Notes: generated by a model not told the origin, from the letters alone. A stretch of 8,733 nt of DNA from Clostridiales bacterium (GCA_029098065.1 JAQXNP010000215.1:1-8733), one strand, 5' to 3'; shown: positions 1 to 7,285, numbered from the stretch's first letter. A program made the numbers and translations.

Positions 1-291
1 GACATCCGCCGTCTGCGCCACCGTGAGATAGGAGGCGGACATGTAGCCCTCCACGGTCTGGAAGTCCACTTTGTACCAGCCGTTGCCGGCATCCTCCAGC
101 ACCACCACGTTGTCGCCCTTGGCGGCAGTGGCCAGAATGGCGGAACTGGTATTGGCCCCCTTGCGGAGGCGGAGGGCGTCGGCTGACACGGTGCCGATCC
201 CCAGACTGGCGGCGGAAGCGCTTACGACACACAGAGCGGACAGGGCGGCAGACAGAACAGACGTGCGGATCAGCTTACTAGAAAAAGACAT
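1..291 (-). CDS. Secreted SH3-domain protein, N-terminal part (runs off left edge)
   Basis: The 97 visible codons are open to the window edge. Residues 1-27 form a signal peptide: a Ser/Lys/Arg start (MSFSSKLIRTS), a hydrophobic core, and a likely signal peptidase I site after SASA. There is a Cys at about residue 21 but no lipobox context. Residues 32-95 resemble a bacterial SH3 (SH3b) domain, with the typical ALRLRKGANTSS start, a KGDNVVVLED stretch, NGWYKV and the closing GYMSASYL. Such domains usually bind cell wall and are often followed by a catalytic domain such as NlpC/P60; any such domain lies outside the window, so the enzyme type is unknown. The ATG start is supported by an AGAGGAAGG ribosome binding site just upstream and by a strong promoter at 362-390. 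It is a separate unit from the ATPase gene upstream on the same strand. Confidence 0.85.
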   Translation of the reverse strand, partial: MSFSSKLIRTSVLSAALSALCVVSASAASLGIGTVSADALRLRKGANTSSAILATAAKGDNVVVLEDAGNGWYKVDFQTVEGYMSASYLTVAQTADV

Positions 292-361
292 GGGGCGTCC
301 TTCCTCTCTTTGAATTCTTATGTATAAGCAGAACAATATCTCACGAAAAACTTGTAATCGA

Positions 362-390
362 ATTGTAACATATTGATACCAAATTGTCAA
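362..390 (-). promoter_or_regulatory. Sigma-A promoter of the SH3-domain gene
   Basis: Read on the minus strand, TTGACA (390-385) is followed by exactly 17 bp and TACAAT (367-362). Transcription would start near 355, giving a leader of about 65 nt before the ATG at 291. The region around it is AT-rich compared with the flanking genes, as expected for a promoter. Confidence 0.8.
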
Positions 391-417
391 TAGCGGAGGA
401 GGAAAGTAGCCCCTGCC

Positions 418-443
418 AAAAAATGGGGCGGATCAGGAGCCCC
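418..443 (-). terminator. Probable intrinsic terminator of the ATPase gene
   Basis: On the minus strand, 8 nt after the ATPase stop codon, GGGGC (443-439) and GCCCC (429-425) form a 5-bp stem with a 9-nt loop, followed by A and six T (423-418). The stem is short but all G/C. An alternative pairing with the next GGGGC copy downstream is possible, so strength is uncertain. Confidence 0.55.
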
Positions 444-450
444 CCGGGAT

Positions 451-1527
451 TCAGGCTATCGACAGCAGTTCTCCGGCGATGCGGTCTGCCTGCCGGTACA
501 CGCCGGCGAAGTCCACATGGGGATTATAGAGAGATTCCAGATGGTCATGGACGGCTTTGGCCTGGGCCAGGGCGTCGGTCCCCTCCGCCAGAATCGCGGC
601 GGCCACCTTCCGGGAGAACTTGAGCCGGGCCTTGTATTTGCGCAGGATCTCGCCATCGGCCATGGCGTCCACCCGTACCCGGCGGTAAGGCCGCCCCGGA
701 TAGGGGAGGGAGGGGGTGCTGGTCACGAAGCCCAGACCCAGTTCGGGGATGATCAGGTGCTCGGCCCGCTGGGGAAACAGGGGGGAGGGACACAGGATCA
801 CGTCGTAGCCTGACGACATGGCTCCGGCAGCTAGGGCAGTGAGCATTCCGGCGGCAAGGCCGTAGGCGTCGGAAAGCTCATAGATCCGCCGGCACAGGGC
901 ATCTGCCGTGGAGAAATTGCAGATGATTCCCTGGCAGCTCACCGCGCCGAGAAAGCGCTGTACGGCACGGCCCGGCTCCCGCCCGGTCCGCTTGATCTCC
1001 CGGGAAAGGATCCCCCTGGCCCGCTTGAGCAGTTTGGTATCCAGGGACGGGGAGGACAGGAGGGCGCGGTCATCCTCCAGGAGCTGGGCGGCGGCAGTGA
1101 GACAGCGGTAGGTCCGCTTGTAGTGGACTTTGTACCCGTCGGTGGCCTCGGTGATATCATCCCGGAGGAGGGCCAGGCTGTCCCGGTCGTAAAAGCGGCC
1201 CAGGTCCACATAGGACTCCACCACTCCGGGCAGTGCGGGCTCTATGATGTGAGGCGCTGTGGCGTCTACAATCGCGGCTCCAAGGGACGGAAAAACCACC
1301 CCGTCCAGGGAGTCTGGGTCCCCGGAGCACTGGATGTATTCCACAGACAGGCCCTCCTCTTCGGCGGCCGCTGCGGCCCGGCGCATGAGGGAGGATTTGC
1401 CGCACCCGGGCCCTCCTTTGAGCAGATAGATCTGCCGGGCGGACTGGGGATCGATAAGCTGGTCGTATAGGGAATAAAACCCCGCGGGCGTGTTGGCCCC
1501 CAGGAAAAAAGAGACTTTCGCTTCCAT
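451..1527 (-). CDS. P-loop ATPase, PRK06851-like, with a decayed second ATPase half
   Basis: This 358-residue protein resembles the PRK06851 family of P-loop nucleotide-binding proteins found in spore-forming Firmicutes; their role is not established. Residues 7-20 (FFLGANTPAGFYSL) and the Walker A GGPGCGKS (38-45, with LLK before it) are typical. A conserved CSGDPDSLDGVVFPSLGAAIVDATAPH block follows at about 67-93; its AAIVDATAPH part ends a hydrophobic strand and may supply the Walker B acid. Residues 191-290 repeat the layout (RFLGAVSCQG, RRIYELSD, HLIIPELGLGFVTSTPSL), but the Walker A position reads LSDAYGLAAGML, so the second half probably does not bind nucleotide. The total length fits the family. 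The ATG at 1527 was chosen because GGAGGG precedes it by 9 nt; the open frame continues upstream but overlaps selD and has no ribosome binding site. It is divergent from selD. There are no membrane segments, so it is predicted cytoplasmic. Confidence 0.8.
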   Translation of the reverse strand: MEAKVSFFLGANTPAGFYSLYDQLIDPQSARQIYLLKGGPGCGKSSLMRRAAAAAEEEGLSVEYIQCSGDPDSLDGVVFPSLGAAIVDATAPHIIEPALPGVVESYVDLGRFYDRDSLALLRDDITEATDGYKVHYKRTYRCLTAAAQLLEDDRALLSSPSLDTKLLKRARGILSREIKRTGREPGRAVQRFLGAVSCQGIICNFSTADALCRRIYELSDAYGLAAGMLTALAAGAMSSGYDVILCPSPLFPQRAEHLIIPELGLGFVTSTPSLPYPGRPYRRVRVDAMADGEILRKYKARLKFSRKVAAAILAEGTDALAQAKAVHDHLESLYNPHVDFAGVYRQADRIAGELLSIA

Positions 1528-1593
1528 AAAAATGTCCCTCCGTTCAGAAAGTTGACCTATTCCAAGGTATGCCGGGGGGAGAGAAGGGGTGTG

Positions 1594-1622
1594 TTGCAAA
1601 ATTCCGCAAATGGGGATAAAAT
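1594..1622 (+). promoter_or_regulatory. Candidate sigma-A promoter of selD
   Basis: TTGCAA (1594-1599) is followed by 17 bp and TAAAAT (1617-1622). A start near 1629 would leave a short leader of about 26 nt that contains the GGGAGG ribosome binding site (1641-1646), placed 8 nt before the ATG at 1655. The -35 box is imperfect. A TTGACC at 1553-1558 has no matching -10. Confidence 0.55.
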
Positions 1623-1654
1623 AAATCAAATCAGACAGAAGGGAGGCGGCGGCT

Positions 1655-2701
1655 ATGTCGGAACTGGAAAAAGTGAAGCTGACCCAGATGACCTCGGCCG
1701 GTGGGTGAGGGGCCAAATTGGGGCCGGGTGCCCTGAAACAGTATCTGAGCGGTCTGTCCGGGCAGTCGGATGACCGTCTGCTGGTAGGCTGGGGCGGCAG
1801 TGACGATGCCGCCGTGTACCGGCTGGAGGGGGGACAGGCCCTCATCCAGACGGTGGATTTCTTCCCGCCGGTGGTGGACGATCCCTATTCCTTCGGACAG
1901 GTGGCCGCCGCCAACGCCCTTTCTGATGTGTGGGCCATGGGCGGCGCTCCCAAACTGTGCATGAACCTGCTGGCGGTGCCGGGCTGCCTTCCCGCCGAGG
2001 CGGTGAGGGCCATCCTGGCCGGGGGCGCGGACAAGGTGGCGGAGGCCGGAGCGGTCCTGGCGGGAGGGCACTCCATCCAGGACGATGAGCCCAAGTACGG
2101 CCTGTGCGTCACCGGCTTTGCCCCGGAGGCCGACATCCTGATCAACGGCGGCGCCAGGGAGGGCGATCTGCTGATCCTTACCAAGCCTATCGGCTCGGGC
2201 GTCCTCACCACCGCCGCGAAGGCGGGGCTTCTCTCCGAGGGGGAGACAGACCGACTGGTGGCCGTTCTGGCCGCCCTCAACCGGACAGCCTGGGAGGAGA
2301 TGATGCCCCTCCGGCCCCACGGCTGCACCGATGTCACCGGCTTCGGCCTGGCGGGCCACACTTTGGAGATGGCCCGGGGCAGCGGACTGACTTTGGAGCT
2401 CTGGGCGGGGCGGGTGCCCCTGATGCCCCAGGCGCTGGAGCTGGCCCGGGAGGGGATCCTCCCGGCGGGCGGCTATCGGAACCGGAGCGATTTGTCAGCG
2501 GAGGTGTCCCTCCGACCGGGGGTCCTCCGGGAGCAGGAGGACCTGTTCTACGATCCGCAGACCTCCGGCGGGCTCCTGATTGCTCTGGGCGAGCGGGAGG
2601 CGGAAATCCTGCTGGACCGGCTGACAGACCGCGGACTGACTGCCGCCATCGTAGGCCGGGCCGGCCCCCGGAGGGATACGCCTCTGGTGCTGGCCCCGTG
2701 A
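1655..2701 (+). CDS. selD: Selenophosphate synthetase (selenide, water dikinase), a selenoprotein with in-frame UGA
   Basis: SelD makes monoselenophosphate from selenide and ATP, the selenium donor for SelA. The frame from ATG 1655 reads LTQMTSAGG, then UGA (1706-1708), then GAKLGPGALKQYL. This is the conserved SelD N-terminus with UGA where other SelD proteins have the catalytic Cys (Cys17 in E. coli), so it encodes selenocysteine 18; Lys21 matches the essential lysine (Lys20 in E. coli). Further family motifs are GGSDDAAVY (ATP/metal binding Asp), TVDFFPPVVDDPYSFGQ, AAANALSDVWAMGG and GGHSIQDDEPKYG. The full product is 348 residues, the normal family length. A start at TTG 1718, which simple gene finders would choose, loses the catalytic residue and has no ribosome binding site, whereas GGGAGG precedes 1655 by 8 nt. 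The selA-selB-selC genes needed to read this UGA lie 1.1 kb downstream on the other strand. Confidence 0.96.
1706..1734 (+). promoter_or_regulatory. Candidate bacterial SECIS hairpin in selD
   Basis: A bacterial SECIS lies inside the coding sequence directly after the UGA and is bound by SelB. Here GGGGC (1709-1713) can pair with GCCCU (1730-1734, one G-U pair). C1714 can pair with G1728 if U1729 is bulged; a bulged U is also a feature of the E. coli fdhF SECIS. The remaining loop is G-rich (1715-1727). Other pairings such as GGCC (1711-1714) with GGCC (1722-1725) compete. The position is expected; the exact fold is inferred by eye. Confidence 0.4.
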
Positions 2702-2722
2702 GAGCCGCGGCAGAAAAAAGAA

Positions 2723-2760
2723 CGCCCCCGTCCGAATACAGCGGATGGGGGCGGCTTTTT
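2723..2760. terminator. Bidirectional terminator between selD and the DUF4397-like gene
   Basis: CGCCCCCGTCCG (2723-2734) pairs over 12 bp (one G-U) with CGGATGGGGGCG (2742-2753), loop of 7 nt, followed by GC and five T (2756-2760). On the minus strand the same stem is followed by six T (complement of 2714-2719) after a short gap. It therefore serves both convergent genes: selD, ending at 2701, and the gene ending at 2792. Confidence 0.9.
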
Positions 2761-2791
2761 GCGTTCCGGATGACTGAAAAGGGAAATACTC

Positions 2792-3721
2792 TCAGAAATT
2801 TTCCACGATGCTGGCCCGGATCGGCTGTCCCCAGCGCCCCATGAGGTAGATTGTCTCCATGGCTCCCGCCCTGGCGGGCAGGAAAAAGGAGGCCAGAGGC
2901 TCCGCCGCCCCGTATCCCGGGAAATAGCAGCTGGAGATGGTCACCGGCATTTCCTCCACCGTTTCGATATCGGAGAGGTCGTCGGGCTGGACCCGGGGAG
3001 TCTGTGCCACGTACATGTCGTACTGGCCCGGACGGGCCCGCCGGTAGGTTGTGGTTTCCTTGAAACGGGTGTCTGTAAAGACCAGCCGCCCATCGGTGAG
3101 CACCAGATCCAGGCCGGGGCTGTTATGTACCAGGTTGACCGACCGGATACAGGCCCGGTTCATGCCCCGGTTGCCGCAGGGCCTGTCATCGATTCGGACC
3201 AGGTCCAGTCCCGCCCCGGCCCGGACCACCGCCAGAGTGGCAGTCTCTCCGGGGACAAAGGGGAGGCTGGAGCGAAACAGAATGGTCCATGGGAAGGCGG
3301 CATCAAAGAGGGTCAGGGTCCGGAACCCGGCGGAAACCGTAAAATAGCCGGTGAGATGACAGGGTTTCAGGCAGGGGGTGAGGAGCCGGCTGCCCAGAAT
3401 CACCCGGAGGGGCATGCCGTCGGTGACGGCGTTGAGAATTCGGACCCGGGCGAACGCGGGCATGGAAGAGGGGCCGACCTCCCCGGGGCCGGGCACGGGG
3501 GTGACCGGCAGCTGCTCCGGCTCCTCGGGGATTTCGGACCGGGCTGCCGGCCAGGCGGGAGAGGATTCAGGGGCCTGAGGGGGAGCGGCCTCCGAGGCGG
3601 CCGTTTCCATCCCGGAGAGCGGGAGGGTGGGCTCGGATGTTTCCTCTGCCCCATCGGGGGCGGGGGGCATATCACGCCCGGAGGCCCCGGGGCCGAAGAG
3701 GTCAAATTGACATGGTTCCAT
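2792..3721 (-). CDS. DUF4397-like protein with two tandem beta domains and a Pro/Glu-rich N-terminus
   Basis: Function unknown. The 309 residues start with a low-complexity Pro/Glu/Ser/Ala-rich tail (about 10-88) without signal peptide or membrane segment. Two domains of the DUF4397 kind follow. The first is about 91-178 (ARVRILNAVTDGMPLRVILG, then LTGYFTVSAGFRTLTLFD, then the PGETATLAVV strand). The second is about 189-305 (ACIRSVNLVHNSPGLDLVLTD, then TYRRARPGQYDMYVAQT). The RVxNAVxDxxPL and GYxTVSAGxxTL patterns are what identify the family; DUF4397 is predicted to be a beta-sandwich and is common in clostridial proteins. Cysteines at 4, 117, 121, 182, 191 and 265 are notable. The start at 3721 is preferred over 3766 because AAAGGAG lies 7 nt before it. 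It lies 66 bp below the selABC terminator, so it may be expressed by read-through, but no link to selenium is implied. Confidence 0.75.
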   Translation of the reverse strand: MEPCQFDLFGPGASGRDMPPAPDGAEETSEPTLPLSGMETAASEAAPPQAPESSPAWPAARSEIPEEPEQLPVTPVPGPGEVGPSSMPAFARVRILNAVTDGMPLRVILGSRLLTPCLKPCHLTGYFTVSAGFRTLTLFDAAFPWTILFRSSLPFVPGETATLAVVRAGAGLDLVRIDDRPCGNRGMNRACIRSVNLVHNSPGLDLVLTDGRLVFTDTRFKETTTYRRARPGQYDMYVAQTPRVQPDDLSDIETVEEMPVTISSCYFPGYGAAEPLASFFLPARAGAMETIYLMGRWGQPIRASIVENF

Positions 3722-3728
3722 TGGAAAA

Positions 3729-3746
3729 CTCCTTTCCGCACAGGAG
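3729..3746 (-). promoter_or_regulatory. Possible hairpin covering the ribosome binding site of the DUF4397-like gene
   Basis: On the minus strand CTCCT (3746-3742) can pair with AGGAG (3733-3729), the core of this gene's ribosome binding site, around an 8-nt loop. The stem is only 5 bp, so it is weak and may be chance. Confidence 0.25.
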
Positions 3747-3787
3747 GTAATCGACCATACGGTCATCCCATCCTATGCGGGAGAGGG

Positions 3788-3823
3788 AAAAAGGGCCAGA
3801 GGAGAAATCCTCTGACCCTTTTT
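3788..3823 (-). terminator. Terminator of the selA-selB-selC operon
   Basis: An inverted repeat pairs positions 3788-3803 with 3808-3823 around a 4-nt loop, with one C-A mismatch (3796/3815). On the minus strand the stem ends in GGCCC and five T (complement of 3788-3792), 8 nt after the CCA end of the tRNA. It is nearly symmetrical, with five T at its plus-strand end as well. Confidence 0.85.
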
Positions 3824-3830
3824 GCGGATA

Positions 3831-3925
3831 TGGCGGGAGCGGATGGGGATCGAACCCACCGGGGCGGGACTGCCGCCCGCAACGGTTTTGAAGACCGCGC
3901 GGCCCACCAGAGCCGAGCCGCTCCC
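3831..3925 (-). tRNA. selC: Selenocysteine tRNA, anticodon UCA, CCA encoded
   Basis: On the minus strand the gene begins GGGAGCGG and ends CCGCTCCC-G-CCA, an 8-bp acceptor stem with G73. Next come the features that set tRNA(Sec) apart: a 6-bp D stem (CGGCTC/GGGCCG) closed by the 4-nt loop TGGU, an anticodon stem GCGGU/ACCGU with loop CUUCAAA and anticodon UCA (3891-3889), and a long variable arm (GGGCGG/CCGCCC). The T arm has a 5-bp stem and loop TTCGATC. The 8+5 acceptor/T arrangement is the bacterial form. It is charged with serine by SerRS, converted to Sec by SelA and bound by SelB. It starts 46 nt after the selB stop codon with no terminator or clear promoter between, so it is probably processed from the selA-selB transcript. 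Confidence 0.97.
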
Positions 3926-3971
3926 ATGGAAGGCCGCCGAAGGCCCGAAGGGACGGCGGCCGGTGTCATTT

Positions 3972-5843
3972 TCAGCAGGTGGATTTTTGGGACTCGCACA
4001 AGACACGGATGTTTCCCTCCCGGCGGGTGAGACCGACGGTATCGAAATATTCCAGGAGTCGGAGGGCGGCGTCCCGATTGACGGCGGCGGCATCCCGGAA
4101 CTGGGCCAGAGTGATCCCGGGCCGGCCGGCAAACATCCGGCGCAGCAGGGCTTCCGCCTCCGCCAGCCTTTTTGAGGTGATGCGGCGCCTGGGGGAATAG
4201 GGGATCAGGACACCCTCTTCCTCCAGACGCCGGGCCGCCTGCCGGACCAGGGCCAGATCCCTGCCGAAGCGGGCTTCCACGATAGTGTTTTCCGGTGGAT
4301 CGAGGGCAAAACTGTCGTACAGCTCCAGAAGCTGTTTCCGCAGGGGGAGAAGCCCCCGGGGCCAGGCGGGCCGAAATCCGGGAAGGGCGGCGGTGGGGCC
4401 GTTCAGGACCAGAGCGCCCTGCCGGGCCAGGGAGGCCAGGACCGCCTCCGGGATCTGGGCGGCCAGGGCGTTCCGGTTCATGCCGGGAATCAGGGGATTG
4501 GCCTGATGATAGTCTGAAAGAAGCTGTTGGGCCAGACTGGAAAAAGCCTGAAACCGCTGAGGAGAGATCCACAGCGAATCCTCCAGCCGGAGGGAGCCAG
4601 ACTGGAGCAGAGCCTGTTCCGCCGCGGAGTCATCCACGCCCATCCGCCGGGCCAGCCGGGAACCGTCCACCGGACCACTCTCCCGCTGGAGGAGGAGCCG
4701 GGCCAGCGCGGGGTATCCTCCATCCCGGACATCGGCCAGCTGATCCGGAAGGCCGGGGGCTTTCCGTTTGGGGGCAAGGGGGTCCAGCACCTGCCCCCCT
4801 CCCAGGGTCGCGGTGGGAGAGAGGAGCCGCAGAACGAACCGGTCAAAGGGACGCAGGGCCAGGGGAGCGTCCAGACGAAGCTGAACCGGGCCCCGGTCTC
4901 CGGGAAGGAGAGATTGTGCCGTAAGCGGATAGGCCCGGCCGGTGACAGAGGCCGATCCCAGATACATTCTCAGAGAGGTCCCTCTGGAAAGAGGGACAGG
5001 ACTCTTATCCCACACGGTCACCTGGGCGTTCAGCCGCTGGGTGAGGGTGAGAGAGCCGGGAGCCGCGGCGGTGAGTCCCCGGCGGAGTTCCTCCAGATCC
5101 ACCCCGGACAAATTGAGGGCGGCCCGCTCTCCGGCGCGGACATCTGCCACGGTTTTCCCGTGCCGCTGAAGCCCCCGGATCCTGGCCATATGCCCGGTGG
5201 GATAGAGCTGGACCGGATCACCGGGGCGGGCCCGCCCCGTCCAGACAGTGCCCGTGACCACCGGGCCGAAGCCGGGGACGGAGAAGGCCCGGTCCACCGG
5301 CAGGCGAAAGGGAGCGCGGTCTTCCCGGATCGGGCATTCGGAGGCCAGCCGGTCCAGGGCGTCCCGGAGACGGTCCAGACCCGCGCCCGATTTGGAGGAG
5401 ACGGGAAGGACGGGGGCGTGCTCCAAAATGGTGCCTGTGAAGGCGTCCGACAGGGCGGCGGCTCCGGCGTCCGCGGCCTCCGGGGAAAGCAGGTCGGCTT
5501 TCGTGAGGACGACCAGTCCCCGGGTCACGCCCAGAAAGGTCATGAGGGCCAGATGCTCCCAGGTCTGGGGCCGCGGGCCTTCCGCCGCGTCCACCACCAG
5601 CAGGATGGCATCAATTCCGGCGCTGGCGGCCAGAAGGTTGGGGATGAATTTCTCATGGCCGGGATCATCCACCAGGCCGATGACCGCCCGGGGCAGGGAG
5701 AGGGGGGCGAAGCCGGGTTCAATGGTGAGTCCCCGGCGTTTTTCCTCAGCCAGACGATCGGTATCCACTCCGGTAAGGGCCCGGGTCAGGGCGGTCTTGC
5801 CGTGGTCCACATGGCCGATGACGGCAAATGTCAGATGTCTCAC
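3972..5843 (-). CDS. selB: Selenocysteine-specific elongation factor SelB
   Basis: SelB is a GTPase that carries Sec-tRNA(Sec) to the ribosome at UGA codons followed by a SECIS. The 623-residue length is normal. The N-terminal GTPase has G1 GHVDHGKT (10-17), G2 region RRGLTIEPGF, G3 DDPGHEKF (59-66; most family members have DVPGH) and G4 TKAD (114-117). EF-Tu-like beta-barrel domains follow from about 175 (DRAFSVPGFGPVVTGTV). From about 360 to the end lie winged-helix repeats that bind the SECIS, closing with the typical ITLAQFRDAAAVNRDAALRLLEYFD and RREGN. The start codon is GTG at 5843, overlapping the selA stop as GTGA, with GGAG 8 nt upstream. The overlap indicates translational coupling with selA; the tRNA gene selC follows 46 nt downstream. 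Confidence 0.96.
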   Translation of the reverse strand: MRHLTFAVIGHVDHGKTALTRALTGVDTDRLAEEKRRGLTIEPGFAPLSLPRAVIGLVDDPGHEKFIPNLLAASAGIDAILLVVDAAEGPRPQTWEHLALMTFLGVTRGLVVLTKADLLSPEAADAGAAALSDAFTGTILEHAPVLPVSSKSGAGLDRLRDALDRLASECPIREDRAPFRLPVDRAFSVPGFGPVVTGTVWTGRARPGDPVQLYPTGHMARIRGLQRHGKTVADVRAGERAALNLSGVDLEELRRGLTAAAPGSLTLTQRLNAQVTVWDKSPVPLSRGTSLRMYLGSASVTGRAYPLTAQSLLPGDRGPVQLRLDAPLALRPFDRFVLRLLSPTATLGGGQVLDPLAPKRKAPGLPDQLADVRDGGYPALARLLLQRESGPVDGSRLARRMGVDDSAAEQALLQSGSLRLEDSLWISPQRFQAFSSLAQQLLSDYHQANPLIPGMNRNALAAQIPEAVLASLARQGALVLNGPTAALPGFRPAWPRGLLPLRKQLLELYDSFALDPPENTIVEARFGRDLALVRQAARRLEEEGVLIPYSPRRRITSKRLAEAEALLRRMFAGRPGITLAQFRDAAAVNRDAALRLLEYFDTVGLTRREGNIRVLCESQKSTC

Positions 5844-7210
5844 AGGCTCTGCTCCACCGCGTGACAGACGGCCTCTTCGTCTCCGGGCCGGAGGGTGCGC
5901 ATGTCCATCGTCACCCTGCCCCGGCGGAGAAGGGCCACCACCGGGGGAACGGAAGAGCGGAGAGCGGCGTCCAGTTCCTCCGCAGTCCGGTCTCTGGGGG
6001 AGAGGGTGACCAGGGCGGTGGGGAGCTTCACACCCGGAAGGGCGCCGCCCCCGGCCTCGCTGAAACCGTCCTCCACCGAGAGGGCGCAGGCATCGCCGCA
6101 GAGTTCCTCCAGCCGCCGGGCCAGGGCCTGGGCCCGGGGGCGCAGTTCTGTCTGGGTGGCGGAGAGCATGGCCAGAACAGGCACCTCACGCCGGGCGGTA
6201 TCCGGGTCCTGATAGAGCTGAAGGGTGGCCTCCAGGGCGGCCAGAGTGGCTTTGTCCGGCCGGAGCGCCCGCATGAGAGGATGCGCTTTTACCGCGTCCA
6301 CGGCCCATTTCCTGCCCAGCAGGATACCCGCTTGGGGTCCGCCCAGAAGTTTGTCCCCGGAGAAGCAGATCAGGTCCGTGCCAGCGCGAATGCTTTCTGA
6401 TGCCGATGGAGTCCCCTCGGGAAGGCCAAGCTGCCGGGGAGGCAGAAGGAGGCCGGCCCCCAGATCGTAGAGAACGGGGCAGCCGTAGGCCCGGCCCAGT
6501 CCCACCAGTTCGGAGAGGGAGGCCTCCTGGGTGAAGCCAACCACTTTATAATTAGAGGTGTGGACTTTCAGAAGGAATTGGGCCTCCCCGGATTCCACAA
6601 CGGCACGGTAGTCAGACTGGCGGGTGCGGTTGGTGGTGCCCACCTCCACCAGATGGGCGCCGCTCTGGGCCATAATATCCGGCATGCGGAAGGAACCGCC
6701 GATCTCCACCAGCTCTCCGCGGGAGAGGGCGACCCCCTTGCCTCCGGCTAGAGCGGCAAGAGACAAAAGGACGGCGGCGGCGTTGTTGTTTGCCACTGCC
6801 GCCCCCTCCGCTCTGGTGAGCTGGCAGAGAAGAGCTTCCACCCGGGCGGTCCGGTCTCCCCGGCGGCGGCCCTCCAGGTCATATTCCAGGGCACAGTAAC
6901 CGGCGGCTCCGGTCATGGCTTCCACCGCGGCGCCGGCCAGAGGGGCCCGCCCCAGATTGGTGTGGAGAACGATCCCGGTCGCGTTGACCACCGGAGTCAG
7001 GCTGCTTTTGCAGGCGGATACGGCCCGGCGAAGGATAGAACGAATCAGCTCGGAACTTTCCGGAACGGGGCCGGGTCCGGCCCGGAGGGCGGAGAGCTCC
7101 TCGTCAGCGGCCTGGTGAAGGATACTCCGGGGCAGACCGGAGTCGGCCCGGGCGGGCTGGGCCAGGAGCCGGTCCATCCGGGGCAGACGGCGCAGGTCGC
7201 TGGAATCCAT
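5840..7210 (-). CDS. selA: L-seryl-tRNA(Sec) selenium transferase SelA
   Basis: SelA is a PLP enzyme that turns Ser-tRNA(Sec) into Sec-tRNA(Sec) using selenophosphate from SelD; the known bacterial enzyme is a large ring oligomer. The 456-residue protein begins with the tRNA-binding N-terminal part (LRRLPRMDRLLAQ). Family motifs follow: VVNATGIVLHTNLGRAPL, CALEYDLEGRRRGDR, AVANNNAAAVLLSLAAL, LSRGELVEIGGSFRMPDIM, VGTTNRT, LKVHTSNYKVVGFT, YDLGAGLL, and the PLP lysine motif CFSGDKLLGGPQAG with Lys at about 287. The ATG at 7210 is chosen because AAGGAGG lies 8 nt before it. An ATG at 7237 in the same frame would put that sequence inside the gene and sits almost at the predicted transcription start. 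It is the first gene of the selA-selB-selC operon. Confidence 0.96.
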   Translation of the reverse strand: MDSSDLRRLPRMDRLLAQPARADSGLPRSILHQAADEELSALRAGPGPVPESSELIRSILRRAVSACKSSLTPVVNATGIVLHTNLGRAPLAGAAVEAMTGAAGYCALEYDLEGRRRGDRTARVEALLCQLTRAEGAAVANNNAAAVLLSLAALAGGKGVALSRGELVEIGGSFRMPDIMAQSGAHLVEVGTTNRTRQSDYRAVVESGEAQFLLKVHTSNYKVVGFTQEASLSELVGLGRAYGCPVLYDLGAGLLLPPRQLGLPEGTPSASESIRAGTDLICFSGDKLLGGPQAGILLGRKWAVDAVKAHPLMRALRPDKATLAALEATLQLYQDPDTARREVPVLAMLSATQTELRPRAQALARRLEELCGDACALSVEDGFSEAGGGALPGVKLPTALVTLSPRDRTAEELDAALRSSVPPVVALLRRGRVTMDMRTLRPGDEEAVCHAVEQSL

Positions 7211-7245
7211 GGCGGGGACCTCCTTTTCATCATTCATATATGCTC

Positions 7246-7273
7246 ATTATAATCCAAAGGAATGGGTTTTCAA
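7246..7273 (-). promoter_or_regulatory. Sigma-A promoter of the selA-selB-selC operon
   Basis: On the minus strand TTGAAA (7273-7268) is followed by 16 bp and a perfect TATAAT (7251-7246). A start near 7239 gives a leader of about 29 nt that holds the selA ribosome binding site. Confidence 0.75.
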
Positions 7274-7285
7274 AGAAAAATCGAC

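Noticed and set aside
1528..1845. N-terminal extension of the ATPase on the minus strand
   Set aside because: The added residues are low-complexity and overlap selD and its promoter; the family start and the GGAGGG site point to 1527.
1718..2701. Short SelD reading frame from TTG
   Set aside because: It lacks the conserved N-terminus with the catalytic residue and has no ribosome binding site; the frame from 1655 through UGA restores the full family length.
4527..5864. Long plus-strand ORF opposite selB
   Set aside because: It is the antisense of a GC-rich gene, Gly/Pro/Arg-rich with no domain; such mirror frames occur opposite most genes here.
7211..7237. Upstream ATG start for SelA
   Set aside because: It lies next to the predicted transcription start with no ribosome binding site, and the intervening bases are themselves the AAGGAGG for the ATG at 7210.
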